A DNA stretch of 64,000 nt, from positions 1,116,001-1,180,000 of the forward strand of contig NZ_LT906479.1 of the NCBI RefSeq assembly GCF_900187015.1, read 5' to 3'. The DNA is from Serratia ficaria (GTDB taxonomy: Bacteria > Pseudomonadota > Gammaproteobacteria > Enterobacterales > Enterobacteriaceae). Below the pieces are notes generated by a model. The model did not search any database. It worked only from the letters and a program-made list of their open reading frames with translations, and was not told where the DNA came from. Shown one piece after another: positions 8,020-16,903 of this stretch. A program made the position numbers and the translations under genes. The first letter of the stretch is position 1. Every line of letters begins with the position of its first letter.

Positions 8020-8592
8020 ATGGCCCGGGTGTCAAAACAGCAGATGGAGCGCAATCGCGAGGCGATTGAGCAGGTTTCCTCGCAACTGTTTCGCGAGCGC
8101 GGTTTGAACGGCGTCAGCGTCAACGATCTGATGGCGGCGGTGGGGCTGACCCACGGCGGTTTCTACGGCCATTTCGCCTCCAAGGACCAACTGGCGGCGG
8201 TAGCCAGCCGCCGGGCGGCCGAAGAGTCCAGCCGGCGCTGGGAAAACCTGCCGGGCGAACGCAGCCTGCAGGCGCTGGTCGACGGTTATCTGGATGTCAA
8301 ACACCGCGACTGCCCGGCGGAGGGCTGCATGGTCGCCGCATTGGCCGGCGATGTGGCGCGCGAGGGGGAGGACAAACCGGTGCGTCAGGCCTACCTCAGC
8401 GGGGTGCAAGCGATGCTGGCGCGGCTGCAATCGTTGTCGCCCGGGCAGGAGCGGCAGCAGGCGCTGGCGCAGATGGCGATGCTGGTGGGCGCCTTGACCC
8501 TGGCGCGCGCCACCCGCGGCGACGCGCTGTCTGAACAGTTTCTCGATGCGGCGCGTCAGGCGCTGACGTCGCCGGATCCAGAGCAGAAATAG
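8020..8592 (+). CDS. TetR/AcrR-family transcriptional regulator
   Basis: A 190-residue regulator with an N-terminal TetR helix-turn-helix (residues about 12-58: LFRERGLNGVSVNDLMAAVGLTHGGFYGHFASKDQL). A C-terminal ligand-binding domain includes the CPAEGCMVAALAGDVA stretch seen in the subfamily that controls oxidoreductase or efflux genes. ATAAGGAGAACAGC gives the start. It lies directly downstream of the aldo/keto reductase and shares an operator-like motif with it, so it most likely represses that gene and itself. Its 3' end overlaps the convergent AraC-family gene by 37 bases. Confidence 0.9.
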   Translation: MARVSKQQMERNREAIEQVSSQLFRERGLNGVSVNDLMAAVGLTHGGFYGHFASKDQLAAVASRRAAEESSRRWENLPGERSLQALVDGYLDVKHRDCPAEGCMVAALAGDVAREGEDKPVRQAYLSGVQAMLARLQSLSPGQERQQALAQMAMLVGALTLARATRGDALSEQFLDAARQALTSPDPEQK

Positions 8593-9305
8593 CTGCCCGG
8601 CGTGGTGCCGAAACGCTGGCGAAAGGCGGCGATAAAGGCGCTGACGTTGTCATAGCCGCATGCGCTGGCGACCCGGTTGACGGGTTCGCCGCGCGACAGC
8701 GGCTCCAGCGATCGCAGCACCCGCGCCTGCTGGCGCCAGCGCGCAAAGCTGACGCCGGTTTCGCGCATAAAACGGCGGCTCAGGGTGCGCGGGCTCAGCC
8801 CGGCCCAGCCGGCCCACGCGTTTTGGCTGCGTTCGCTGGCCGGATCGTTCAACAGCGCCCGGGCGATGTTCAGCAGCCGGGCGTCCTGCGGCAGCGGCAG
8901 CTGCAGCGGCGGGCTGTCTTCCCTGTGCATCTCATCCAGCAACACCTGCAGCATCCGCTGCTGCGGGGCGCCCGCCGGGCCCTCGGCAAATTGCGCGATG
9001 CGTTCGACCAGCGCCTGCATCAGCGGGGTGGCGGTGAGCAGCCGCGGCTGCGGCGGTAGCCCAGGCGCGCTATTCGCCGGCAGATACAGGCTCCAGCCCG
9101 CCACTCTGCCGCAGGCCAGCGCCTGATGCGCGCAGTGCGGCGGCAGCCAGCCGAGGTTGCCGGCGGTGATCGCCCACTGCCGGCCGGGCAGCTCCAGCGC
9201 CAGCATGCCGCGCGTCAGCAGGTAGATCTGCCCGTCGGCATGGCGATGCCACGGGGTCAGGTGCTTTTTTTCATGCTGCAGCCGTTGGCTGCGTATCGCC
9301 GTCAT
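8556..9305 (-). CDS. AraC-family transcriptional regulator with N-terminal cupin
   Basis: The 249-residue form starting at ATG 9305 (MTAIRSQRLQHEKKHLTPW) is preferred over a longer frame, because it begins just before a cupin fold (WHRHADGQIYLLTRG, about residues 19-35) that usually opens such proteins. The C-terminal AraC/XylS double helix-turn-helix spans about residues 140-245: LSPRTLSRRFMRETGVSFARW and VASACGYDNVSAFIAAFRQRFGTTPGSY. It is divergent from a small NTF2-like gene 97 bases away, its likely target. Its tail overlaps the convergent TetR gene by 37 bases. The inducer is unknown. Confidence 0.88.
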   Translation of the reverse strand: MTAIRSQRLQHEKKHLTPWHRHADGQIYLLTRGMLALELPGRQWAITAGNLGWLPPHCAHQALACGRVAGWSLYLPANSAPGLPPQPRLLTATPLMQALVERIAQFAEGPAGAPQQRMLQVLLDEMHREDSPPLQLPLPQDARLLNIARALLNDPASERSQNAWAGWAGLSPRTLSRRFMRETGVSFARWRQQARVLRSLEPLSRGEPVNRVASACGYDNVSAFIAAFRQRFGTTPGSYFCSGSGDVSA

Positions 9306-9402
9306 CTTTGGCCGTTTAGCGTTATTGAAAGTCTGAATGCGGTTATTATGCCAGCAAGGTTGCGCGATAGGATCATCATTCATCCCATTTCGGAGAAAAA
9401 GC

Positions 9403-9807
9403 ATGAACCCGCCAACCCCATTACATCGGGTGCTCGACGCCCTGCAGCAGATCGTCGCCCACCCGCAGCACCAGCCGGCGCTGATCGCCGAATTTTTCAG
9501 CGCGGATTATCGCCAGCGGGTAGACGGCCATACGCTGGACTACGCGCAGTTCGTTCGGCATATGGCGCTGCTGAAGCAGCAAACGCGCAGCATGGCGCTG
9601 GAGGTTATCGCGGCGGCGGCGCAGGGCGACGCGGTGCTGACTCACCATCGGGTGCGGGTGGAAAAACGCGACGGCACTCGCAGCCTGGTGCGGGTGCTGG
9701 CGCATTTCACCGTGCGTGACGGCCGCATCCGCGCCTGCGACGAGCTGACCGAGCTGCTGGAGGGCGCGCACGGCGATCGCGATCTCGGTTCACGCGTGTC
9801 GGACTGA
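9403..9807 (+). CDS. NTF2-like/SnoaL-type small protein
   Basis: A 134-residue protein starting at ATG 9403 behind GGAGAAAAAGC. The pattern LIAEFFSADYRQRVDGHTLDYAQFVRHMALL, then VLTHHRVRVEKRDG and VLAHFTVRDGRIRACDELTELLEG, is that of the nuclear-transport-factor-2-like fold (SnoaL/ketosteroid isomerase superfamily). This cone-shaped fold is used by many small isomerases and ligand-binding proteins. No catalytic role can be assigned. It faces the AraC-family gene across 97 bases and is likely under its control. Confidence 0.75.
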   Translation: MNPPTPLHRVLDALQQIVAHPQHQPALIAEFFSADYRQRVDGHTLDYAQFVRHMALLKQQTRSMALEVIAAAAQGDAVLTHHRVRVEKRDGTRSLVRVLAHFTVRDGRIRACDELTELLEGAHGDRDLGSRVSD

Positions 9808-9854
9808 GACCGGCTGCTATACTTGCTACTGTGTGGATCACAGGGGAGAACAGC

Positions 9855-10055
9855 ATGCGCGAAAATGACCAACCCGGCTACCCAAGAAGCGCCCGCGTGG
9901 TGGCGGTTTTTCGGGGAGACCCCAGTCTGCAAATGCGCCGTTTCGAAGTGCGCACCGACGACATTGAGCCGAATACGCTGCTCAGTGAACATGAAACCGA
10001 GCAGGAAGCGCTCGACGCCAAGCACCGTTATGAGGATCCGGCGTTGGAGGATTAA
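9855..10055 (+). CDS. yaiA: YaiA family protein
   Basis: A 66-residue protein started at ATG 9855, seven bases after GGGGAG. It matches the small E. coli protein YaiA in the pattern YPRSARVV near the start and LLSEHETEQEALDAKHRYED at the end (E. coli has ISEHPTAQEAMDAKKRYED). Its function is unknown. In E. coli it lies in the aroL-yaiA-aroM unit; here it is more than 3 kb from aroL and must have its own promoter or be read from the preceding gene 47 bases upstream. Assignment rests on remembered sequence plus synteny with ppnP and rdgC downstream. Confidence 0.8.
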   Translation: MRENDQPGYPRSARVVAVFRGDPSLQMRRFEVRTDDIEPNTLLSEHETEQEALDAKHRYEDPALED

Positions 10056-10067
10056 CCTGCCGCAATC

Positions 10068-10090
10068 GAAACCGGCGTCGTGCCGGTTTC
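10068..10090 (+). terminator. Hairpin after yaiA
   Basis: GAAACCGGC-5-GCCGGTTTC is a perfect nine-base stem 12 bases after the stop codon. The T-run is short (TTT within the arm), so termination may be partial. Confidence 0.5.
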
Positions 10091-10230
10091 CCATCGAGGC
10101 TTCACGCCGCTGAGGCCCGCCGTGCCTTACTCTGCGCCGCGATCGCATTTCGCGTCAAAAACCAGTGACAGATCAACCGTAATCCCCCAATATGGTTTTT
10201 CCATCAAGATGATTACGCGGGTGCCAGTCT

Positions 10231-10521
10231 ATGCTGAAAGTAAATGAATATTTTGCCGGAAAAGTGAAGTCTATCGGTTTTGACAGTAGCAGCATCGGTC
10301 TTACCAGCGTGGGGGTAATGGAAGAGGGCGAATACACCTTCAGCACCGCACAGCCGGAAGAAATGACGGTGATCACCGGGGCGCTGAAAGTGCTGCTGCC
10401 GGGGTCGCCGGACTGGCAGGTGTTTACGCAGGGTGAGAAGTTCTTCGTGCCGGGGCACAGCGAATTCAACCTGCAGGTGGCCGACGCGACCGCCTATCTG
10501 TGCCGTTACCTGAGCAAATAA
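10231..10521 (+). CDS. ppnP: Pyrimidine/purine nucleoside phosphorylase
   Basis: A 96-residue single-domain cupin protein of the PpnP (formerly YaiE, DUF1255) family. It catalyses phosphorolysis of diverse nucleosides to the base and ribose-1-phosphate. The family signature [17 protein letters not shown] at the N-terminus and [22 protein letters not shown] in the cupin core are clear, and the length is standard (94-96). It lies between yaiA and the convergent rdgC as in E. coli. Confidence 0.93.
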   Translation: MLKVNEYFAGKVKSIGFDSSSIGLTSVGVMEEGEYTFSTAQPEEMTVITGALKVLLPGSPDWQVFTQGEKFFVPGHSEFNLQVADATAYLCRYLSK

Positions 10522-10542
10522 GGTCTTTGTTCGGCGGGAACG

Positions 10543-10568
10543 CAGGGCTCGGCAGACGCTGAGCCCTG
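10543..10568. terminator. Hairpin between convergent ppnP and rdgC
   Basis: CAGGGCTC-10-GAGCCCTG forms a perfect eight-base stem 21 bases after ppnP, followed on the plus strand by ATTGTTTC. The weak T-stretch makes it a moderate terminator; it stands 17 bases from the rdgC stop and may serve both genes. Confidence 0.45.
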
Positions 10569-10585
10569 ATTGTTTCTGGGGGCGG

Positions 10586-11497
10586 TTAACGCTGGGCTTC
10601 GCCGCCGAGCGCTTCGACGGTGTTTTTGATCAACGCCGCCAGCTCGCTGGTCATCAGGATAAAGTCGGCGTCGAAACGCTGGGCGAAGTCGTCGCGATCG
10701 ATATCGTCGTTCTGCTCACGCAGCGTGTCGGCGAATTTCAGGCGCTTCAGCGAGCCGTCGTCCGACAGCATCAGCTGAATGCGTTCCTGCCAGTCCACCG
10801 CCAGCTTGGTCACCAGCTTGCCGGCTTCGATGTGCACCGCGATTTCATCGCTGATCAGGTTTTGCTTCTTGCAGCGGATCACGCCGCCTTCTTCCAGAAT
10901 CGCCTTCAGCTCCGCTTCGTCCTGAATGGCGAAACCGGCCGGCATTTCGCCGGAGCGCACCCATTCGGTCAGCGTCAGCTCGATCGGGCTTTCCATGGTC
11001 AGGGGCACCACCGGCAACGAGCCCAGGCTCTTGCGCAGCAAAGCCAGGGTATCTTCGGCGCGCTTGGCGCTGGCGGCGTCGACCATGATCAGATCGTTGA
11101 CGGTGTCGATCCACATAAAGGTCTGGTTGAAGCGGCTGAAGGCGCGCGGCAACAGGCTGTGCAGCACTTCGTCCTTCAACGCGTCCTTCTCGGTTTTCTT
11201 CAGTTTGCGGTGCTGCTCGCCTTCCAGGCGTTCGATCTTGGCCTGCAGCTCCTGCTTGATCACCGGCGACGGCAGGATTTTTTCTTCCTTGCGCGCGCAG
11301 ATGACGATCTGGCCGTTGACCGAATGCGTCAATGCATCGCTGTGCGAACCCATCGGGGAGACCCAGCCGGTTTTCGCCATGTCCTGGCTGCCGCACGGGG
11401 TGAAGGCAAACGCGCTGAGCTGTTTTTCCATTTCATCCGCATTTAGCGCCACTTCGCGGCTCAAACGGTAAACCATCAAATTCTTAAACCACAGCAT
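10586..11497 (-). CDS. rdgC: Nucleoid-associated recombination protein RdgC
   Basis: A 303-residue protein starting [18 protein letters not shown], identical in layout to E. coli RdgC. RdgC is a ring-shaped dimeric DNA-binding protein that restrains RecA-promoted exchange. A longer in-frame start 11 codons upstream is rejected because homologues begin with MLWFKN. The N-terminal motif [15 protein letters not shown], a central charged coiled stretch and the C-terminal [16 protein letters not shown] are all present. It is convergent with ppnP, as in the backbone order; the sugar-island sensor kinase gene ends 88 bases upstream of its start. Confidence 0.95.
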   Translation of the reverse strand: MLWFKNLMVYRLSREVALNADEMEKQLSAFAFTPCGSQDMAKTGWVSPMGSHSDALTHSVNGQIVICARKEEKILPSPVIKQELQAKIERLEGEQHRKLKKTEKDALKDEVLHSLLPRAFSRFNQTFMWIDTVNDLIMVDAASAKRAEDTLALLRKSLGSLPVVPLTMESPIELTLTEWVRSGEMPAGFAIQDEAELKAILEEGGVIRCKKQNLISDEIAVHIEAGKLVTKLAVDWQERIQLMLSDDGSLKRLKFADTLREQNDDIDRDDFAQRFDADFILMTSELAALIKNTVEALGGEAQR

Positions 11498-11585
11498 AAT
11501 GTTATCCCTGGCTGGGCGTGCGTTTGGCACGCTGATTCGTCAAAAGCAGGGCGGCATGATAACGAATTGACGACGAAAAATCGCC

Positions 11586-14177
11586 TCATTCCCGCCTAAT
11601 TGCGTTTCGCCGGCGCGCCCGTTGCAGCGCCAGCACCAACTGCCGCTGGCTGAACGGCTTGCGCAGCAGCTCGATGTCCGGCAGATCGCCGGCGCCATGC
11701 CGGCGCATGTCCTGGCCGCTGATCAGCAGCGCGGTCAGCTGCGGATTGAGCGCGCGCGCCTGGGCGATCACCTGGGCGCCGTTCAGCTCGCCGGGCAGCA
11801 TCAAATCGCTGATCAACAGCCCGATGTCCGGCGTCTGGCTCAACAGCGCCAGCGCTTCCCGGCCGTCCGCGCAGTCCAGCGTCAGGTAGCCCAACTGATG
11901 CAGCTGTTCGCACAGCGTATGCCGCACGTCGTTTTCGTCTTCCAGCACCAGCACCAGATGATCGGCGCTGTCGCCGTCTTCTGCCGAGGGGGGAGGAGGC
12001 GCCGTCGCCGTTTGCGCGGGCGCGCGCGGCAGCTGCAGCCGCACCAGCGTGCCTTCGCCCGCCGCGGTTTCAATCTGCACCCGCCCGCCGGACTGGCGCA
12101 CGAAGCCGTACACCATCGACAGCCCGAGCCCGCTGCCGCGGCCGACCGCCTTGGTGGTGAAGAACGGCTCGAACGCCTGCGCCTTGACCTCTTCCGACAT
12201 GCCGCTGCCGCTGTCGATCACCTCCAGCGCCACCATGTCCTGCTTTTTGCCGTCGCTGCGCACCACCCGCTGGTTATAGATGCGGATCTTCACCTCGCCG
12301 CTGCGGCCCGCCATCGCATCGCGGGCGTTGACCACCAGGTTGATCAGCGCATTTTCCAGCTGATTGGCGTCGATCCACGCCGGCCAGCCGGGTTGCTGCG
12401 CTTCGATGGTCAGCGTCAGCGTCGCCGGCAGCGAATGGCTCAGCAGCTCCTGCAGGTTTTCCACCAGGCTGCGCAGCGCGATGGCCTGCGGATGCAGCGC
12501 CTGTTTGCGGGAGAACGCCAGCAGCCGCTGGGTGAGCTGCGCGCCGCGCTCGGCGGCCTTCAGCGCCCGGGCGATGCGCTGCTCGGTCTGTGCGTCCTGC
12601 GTCTGGCGGGTGGTCAGCTCGAGGCTGCCGATAATCACCGCCAGCAGGTTGTTGAAGTCATGCGCCAGGCCGCCGGTCAGTTGGCCGACCGCTTTCATTT
12701 TCTGGCTGTGCAGCAACGCCTCTTCCAGCGCCTTGCGCTCGGTGCGTTCAAGCACCACGTTGACCACCCCGCGGTTGGGCACCGGGCTGAAACGCAGCTC
12801 GACGGTGCGGCCGTCGCTTAGGCGCAGCTCCTGCGGCTGCGGCAGCTCGCTGGTCAGGTTGGCCAGCACCGCTTCCCAGCGCTGGCCCGGCGGCGGCGTC
12901 ACGTGCTGCAGCAGCTCGCGGTAGTGCTGGCCGCGGTGCAGCTGGTGCTCATGCAGCCCCAGCAGCAGCGGGTACTGCGGGTTCCACACCACCAGCTGGC
13001 CGGCGTTGTCGAACAGCGCAAAGCCGTCGCGCATCGCCAGAAAGGTGGTTTCCAGCTGGGTGCTTTTTTCTTTCAGCAGGCGGGAGGTTTGCTCCAGCGA
13101 AGCGGTGTTGCGCGCAAACACGTTAAACGCCCGCGCCAGTTCCCCCAGCTCGTCGCGGCGTTGCAACGCCGGTACGCCGACGTCGCGTTCGCCGCGCGCC
13201 AGCCGGGTCATGGCGTTGGCGATCGCCGTCAGGTTGGAGCCGAGGTTACGGTAGATGTACAGCCCGGCAAAACCGGTGATCACCAGCGCCAGCAGGGCGA
13301 ACAGGGCGATAAAAATGCTGATGGAGTTCAGCTCGCGGTGCGTCTGGTGGGTGCGCAGGTCCGATTCGCCGGCCACCTTCCGCACATAGAGGTTTATGTC
13401 GTCGTTGAGCATCGCGACCAGCGCCTTGATGTGGTAGGTGTAATAGGCCAGCGCCAGGTCGCTCTGTTCCAGCTCCAGGGTTTCAGGCAGCAGGCGCCGC
13501 TCGCTGGCGCGGAACTGCTGCATTTTTTCATTCATCAGCGCATCGGGGCTGTGCGGCGGCCAGTAGGCCATCACCGCGTCCAACTGCTGCGCGGCGGCCT
13601 TGGGCGTCGGGGTCTGGATGGCGATCGACAACAGCCGGTCTATCTGGCTGAGCAACGGCTGCGGCGGCGAGCCGAGCTGATTCAGCCCGGCGATATGGCG
13701 CAGCGTGCTTTGGGTCTGGTACAGCCCGCTGAGCAGGATATTGCGCTGCAGGTGGCGCGCGTGGCCGAGATCCAGCATGCGGGTGACGCTGGTTTCCAGC
13801 GCGTTGCTGCGGCTGATGATGCGCTGGACCAGCTCCGGCTCGCTGCGCGCCAGCGGGGCGTCCGCCAGCCGGGTGAGCGAGGCCTGCAGCGCCAATTGGG
13901 TCTGTTTCAGCCGGGCGGATTCGCTTTGGTATTCCAGCGCGCCGACCACCTGCGACAGCCGAATGGCGGCGGTCGCCACGTTCGAGGTGTCGCGGCTCAG
14001 CGCCATGCTGCCGTTCATTTCCTTCAGCGTTTGCGCCTGCACCTGCTCCTGCAGTTTGCCCGCATGGTTAAAACCGACGATCGCCACGCCGCTGACCATC
14101 AGCGTTACCGCCACCACCAGCAGGTTGAACATCAGCAGGCGCCCGCGCGCACCGGCTAGGAAAGGCAGTCTGCGCAT
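11586..14177 (-). CDS. Hybrid sensor histidine kinase with C-terminal receiver
   Basis: The 863-residue protein starts at ATG 14177 (MRRLPFLAGARGRLLMF). Layout: TM1 about 13-36; a mostly helical periplasmic domain about 40-285 resembling TorS-type sensors; TM2 about 287-310; HAMP 311-360; PAS about 375-480; HisKA with His506 in GGLAHDFNNLL. The ATPase domain spans about 600-718 (NQLENALINLVVNARD, DSGSGM, GRGSGLGLSM), and a receiver about 740-855 has the phosphoacceptor Asp791 in LLISDLMLPG. No HPt domain follows, unlike TorS. It is divergent from a sugar ABC operon whose far end carries an OmpR-type regulator gene, so the three units probably form one regulatory system. It may sense a sugar-loaded binding protein; this is inference. 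Confidence 0.9.
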   Translation of the reverse strand: MRRLPFLAGARGRLLMFNLLVVAVTLMVSGVAIVGFNHAGKLQEQVQAQTLKEMNGSMALSRDTSNVATAAIRLSQVVGALEYQSESARLKQTQLALQASLTRLADAPLARSEPELVQRIISRSNALETSVTRMLDLGHARHLQRNILLSGLYQTQSTLRHIAGLNQLGSPPQPLLSQIDRLLSIAIQTPTPKAAAQQLDAVMAYWPPHSPDALMNEKMQQFRASERRLLPETLELEQSDLALAYYTYHIKALVAMLNDDINLYVRKVAGESDLRTHQTHRELNSISIFIALFALLALVITGFAGLYIYRNLGSNLTAIANAMTRLARGERDVGVPALQRRDELGELARAFNVFARNTASLEQTSRLLKEKSTQLETTFLAMRDGFALFDNAGQLVVWNPQYPLLLGLHEHQLHRGQHYRELLQHVTPPPGQRWEAVLANLTSELPQPQELRLSDGRTVELRFSPVPNRGVVNVVLERTERKALEEALLHSQKMKAVGQLTGGLAHDFNNLLAVIIGSLELTTRQTQDAQTEQRIARALKAAERGAQLTQRLLAFSRKQALHPQAIALRSLVENLQELLSHSLPATLTLTIEAQQPGWPAWIDANQLENALINLVVNARDAMAGRSGEVKIRIYNQRVVRSDGKKQDMVALEVIDSGSGMSEEVKAQAFEPFFTTKAVGRGSGLGLSMVYGFVRQSGGRVQIETAAGEGTLVRLQLPRAPAQTATAPPPPSAEDGDSADHLVLVLEDENDVRHTLCEQLHQLGYLTLDCADGREALALLSQTPDIGLLISDLMLPGELNGAQVIAQARALNPQLTALLISGQDMRRHGAGDLPDIELLRKPFSQRQLVLALQRARRRNAIRRE

Positions 14178-14319
14178 GGTATTCCCCCGTAACCGACTGT
14201 TCGCAGTATAAATCCGCGCTCCATTAACAATATGACAAAGATGAACGGATGCTGACATTTTGCATTTATCTGCCCGTGGTTAACTGCGCTTAATCCGAAC
14301 CGCAACCCGAGGGATGACA

Positions 14320-15843
14320 ATGAGCGCGACGCCGATCCTGGAAATGCACGGCATCTCCAAGCGTTTTGGTCAGTTCTATGCCCTGAAGGGCGTCGACCTG
14401 ACGGTGTATCGCGGTGAGATCCACGCGCTGATGGGGGAAAACGGCGCGGGTAAAAGCACCTTAATGAAAATATTGGCCGGCGCCTATATCGCCAGCAGCG
14501 GGGAAATCTTTATCGATGGGCAGCCGTTCGCCATCAAAGGGCCAAAAGACGCCCTGGCGGCAGGCATCACGCTGATTTATCAGGAAATGAACCTGGCGCC
14601 TAATCTGACGGTGGCCGAGAACATCTTCCTGGGCAGCGAGATCCAGCGCGGCGGCCTGGTGCAGCGCCGGCAGATGCTGCTGGAGGCGCAACAGGTGATC
14701 GACCGGCTGGGCGCGCAGTTCAGCGCCGGCGACCGGGTGATGAAGCTGACCATCGCCGAACAGCAACAGGTGGAAATCGCCCGCGCGCTGCACCGCAACA
14801 GCCGCATTTTGGTCATGGACGAACCGACGGCGGCGCTGTCTTCGCGCGAGACGCAGCGGCTGTTCGCGCTGATCAAACGGCTGCGCGACGAGGGCATGGC
14901 GATCATTTACATCAGTCACCGGATGGCCGAAGTGTACGAGCTGTCGGATCGCGTCAGCGTGCTGCGCGACGGCCAGTACGTCGGCAGCCTGCTGCGCGAC
15001 CGGCTTTCCGCCGGCGAACTGGTGCGCATGATGGTGGGGCGGCCGCTGAGCGACCTGTTCAACAAGGCGCGGGGCGTGGCGGTGGGCGAACCCCGGCTGA
15101 CGCTGCAGGGCCTGACCGACGGCAAGAAGATCGGGCCGGTCAGCCTGCAGGTGCGCGCCGGCGAGATTGTCGGCCTGTCCGGGCTGGTGGGCGCCGGGCG
15201 CTCCGAGCTGGCGCAGCTGATCTTTGGCGTGCGCAGCGCCACCGGCGGCACGGTGGCGATCGACGGCAAACCGGTGCGCATCGGCTCGCCGCGCGACGCC
15301 ATCGCCCTCGGCATCGGCTTCCTGACCGAGAACCGCAAGGAGCAGGGGCTGTTCCTCGATCTGGCGGCGCATGAAAATATCGTGATGGCGACGCTGGAGC
15401 GCGATGGCCGCTACGGCCTGCTCAACCGGCGCAAGGCGCAGGACATCTCGCGCGACGCGATTGGCCTGCTGAACATTCGCGTGCCGCACGCGCAGGTGCG
15501 GGCCGGCGGGCTTTCCGGCGGCAACCAGCAAAAATTGCTGATCTCGCGCTGGGTGGCGATCGGCCCGCGCATTCTGATCCTCGACGAGCCGACGCGCGGC
15601 GTCGACGTGGGCGCCAAGAGCGAGATCTACCGGATCATGAGCCAGATGGCGCAGCAGGGCGTGGCGATCCTGATGATCTCCAGCGAGCTGCCGGAGGTGG
15701 TCGGCATGAGCGATCGGGTCTACGTGATGCACGAAGGCGGCATCGTCGGTGAGCTGAGCGGCGCGGACATCAGCCAGGAAAACATCATGACGCTGGCCAC
15801 CGGCGTCGAAGCCGGCCAGCCGCAGGCGATCCCCCATGAATAA
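14320..15843 (+). CDS. Sugar ABC transporter, double ATPase subunit (RbsA/MglA type)
   Basis: A 507-residue ATPase made of two nucleotide-binding halves, as in RbsA, XylG and AraG. The first half has Walker [10 protein letters not shown], signature region [15 protein letters not shown] and Walker [11 protein letters not shown]. The second half has the usual degenerate Walker [18 protein letters not shown] and [14 protein letters not shown] place the start at ATG 14320, six bases after GAGGG; ATG 14314 would touch that site. It energises uptake of a pentose or hexose through the permease encoded immediately after. First gene of an importer-isomerase operon divergent from the sensor kinase. Confidence 0.92.
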   Translation: MSATPILEMHGISKRFGQFYALKGVDLTVYRGEIHALMGENGAGKSTLMKILAGAYIASSGEIFIDGQPFAIKGPKDALAAGITLIYQEMNLAPNLTVAENIFLGSEIQRGGLVQRRQMLLEAQQVIDRLGAQFSAGDRVMKLTIAEQQQVEIARALHRNSRILVMDEPTAALSSRETQRLFALIKRLRDEGMAIIYISHRMAEVYELSDRVSVLRDGQYVGSLLRDRLSAGELVRMMVGRPLSDLFNKARGVAVGEPRLTLQGLTDGKKIGPVSLQVRAGEIVGLSGLVGAGRSELAQLIFGVRSATGGTVAIDGKPVRIGSPRDAIALGIGFLTENRKEQGLFLDLAAHENIVMATLERDGRYGLLNRRKAQDISRDAIGLLNIRVPHAQVRAGGLSGGNQQKLLISRWVAIGPRILILDEPTRGVDVGAKSEIYRIMSQMAQQGVAILMISSELPEVVGMSDRVYVMHEGGIVGELSGADISQENIMTLATGVEAGQPQAIPHE

Positions 15844-15871
15844 TTCCACCCCTACGCTCAAGGAGCCTGTC

Positions 15872-16861
15872 ATGACTTCAAATCCGCTGCCGCCAGGCGC
15901 CAAAGCCCCGACGCTCAAACGAGCATTGTTGGGCGATATGATGCAAACCGTCGGCATTTTGCCGATATTGATCCTGATCGTCGCCGTTTTCGGCTTTGTC
16001 GCCCCCAACTTCTTTACCGACGCCAACCTGCTGAATATCGCCCGGCAGGCGTCGATCAATATCGTGCTGGCGGCGGGGATGACCTTTATCATTCTGACCG
16101 GCGGCATCGATCTGTCGGTGGGCTCGATGCTCGGCACCACCGCGGTGGTGGCGATGGCGGTTTCGCTGATGCCCGGCATGGCCGGGCTGTCGATTCCGCT
16201 GGCGCTGCTGGCCGGCCTGGGCATGGGGCTGTTCAACGGCATTCTGGTGGCTTACGCCGGGCTGCCGCCGTTCATCGTCACCCTGGGCACCTATACCGCG
16301 CTGCGCGGCGCCGCCTATCTGCTGGCGGACGGCACCACCATCATCAACTCCAACATCGGCTTTGAATGGATCGGCAACGCCTATCTGGGGCCGATCCCCT
16401 GGTTGGTGATCATCGCCTTTGCGGTGATCGCGCTGTGCTGGTTCATCCTGCGCCGCACCACGCTGGGCGTGCACATCTACGCGGTGGGCGGCAACATGCA
16501 GGCGGCGCGCCTGACCGGCATCAAGGTCGGCGCGGTGCTGCTGTTCGTTTACGGCATGAGCGGCCTGCTGTCCGGCCTCGGCGGGGTGATGAGCGCCTCG
16601 CGGCTGTACAGCGCCAACGGCAACCTCGGCATGGGTTATGAGCTGGACGCCATCGCCGCGGTGATCCTCGGCGGCACCAGCTTCGTCGGCGGCATCGGTA
16701 CCATCACCGGCACGCTGGTGGGGGCGCTGATCATCGCGACGTTGAACAACGGCATGACGCTGATGGGCGTCTCTTACTTCTGGCAATTGGTGATCAAAGG
16801 GGCGGTGATCATCATAGCGGTGCTGATCGACAAATACCGTACCCGCAACTATCAACATTAG
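15872..16861 (+). CDS. Sugar ABC transporter permease (RbsC type)
   Basis: A 329-residue permease of the BPD_transp_2 family with about nine to ten membrane segments. The family signature ILTGGIDLSVGSMLG is near residue 85, and the EAA-like region RLTGIKVGAVLLFVYGMSGLLSGLGG and the ending VIKGAVIIIAVLIDKYR are typical of ribose/xylose-type permeases. The ATG at 15872 has AAGGAG six bases upstream and is preferred. An earlier ATG at 15836 overlaps the ATPase stop and would add 12 residues. It forms the channel for the binding protein encoded next. Confidence 0.92.
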   Translation: MTSNPLPPGAKAPTLKRALLGDMMQTVGILPILILIVAVFGFVAPNFFTDANLLNIARQASINIVLAAGMTFIILTGGIDLSVGSMLGTTAVVAMAVSLMPGMAGLSIPLALLAGLGMGLFNGILVAYAGLPPFIVTLGTYTALRGAAYLLADGTTIINSNIGFEWIGNAYLGPIPWLVIIAFAVIALCWFILRRTTLGVHIYAVGGNMQAARLTGIKVGAVLLFVYGMSGLLSGLGGVMSASRLYSANGNLGMGYELDAIAAVILGGTSFVGGIGTITGTLVGALIIATLNNGMTLMGVSYFWQLVIKGAVIIIAVLIDKYRTRNYQH

Positions 16862-16903
16862 GCAGCAGAGCTTCAAACACCGGATAATAACGAGGAAAAC
16901 ACT

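Noticed and set aside
14197..14206. TorR-box-like CTGTTCGCAG between the hybrid kinase and importer genes
   Set aside because: Only six of ten positions match and there is a single copy; TorR sites come in several decamers.
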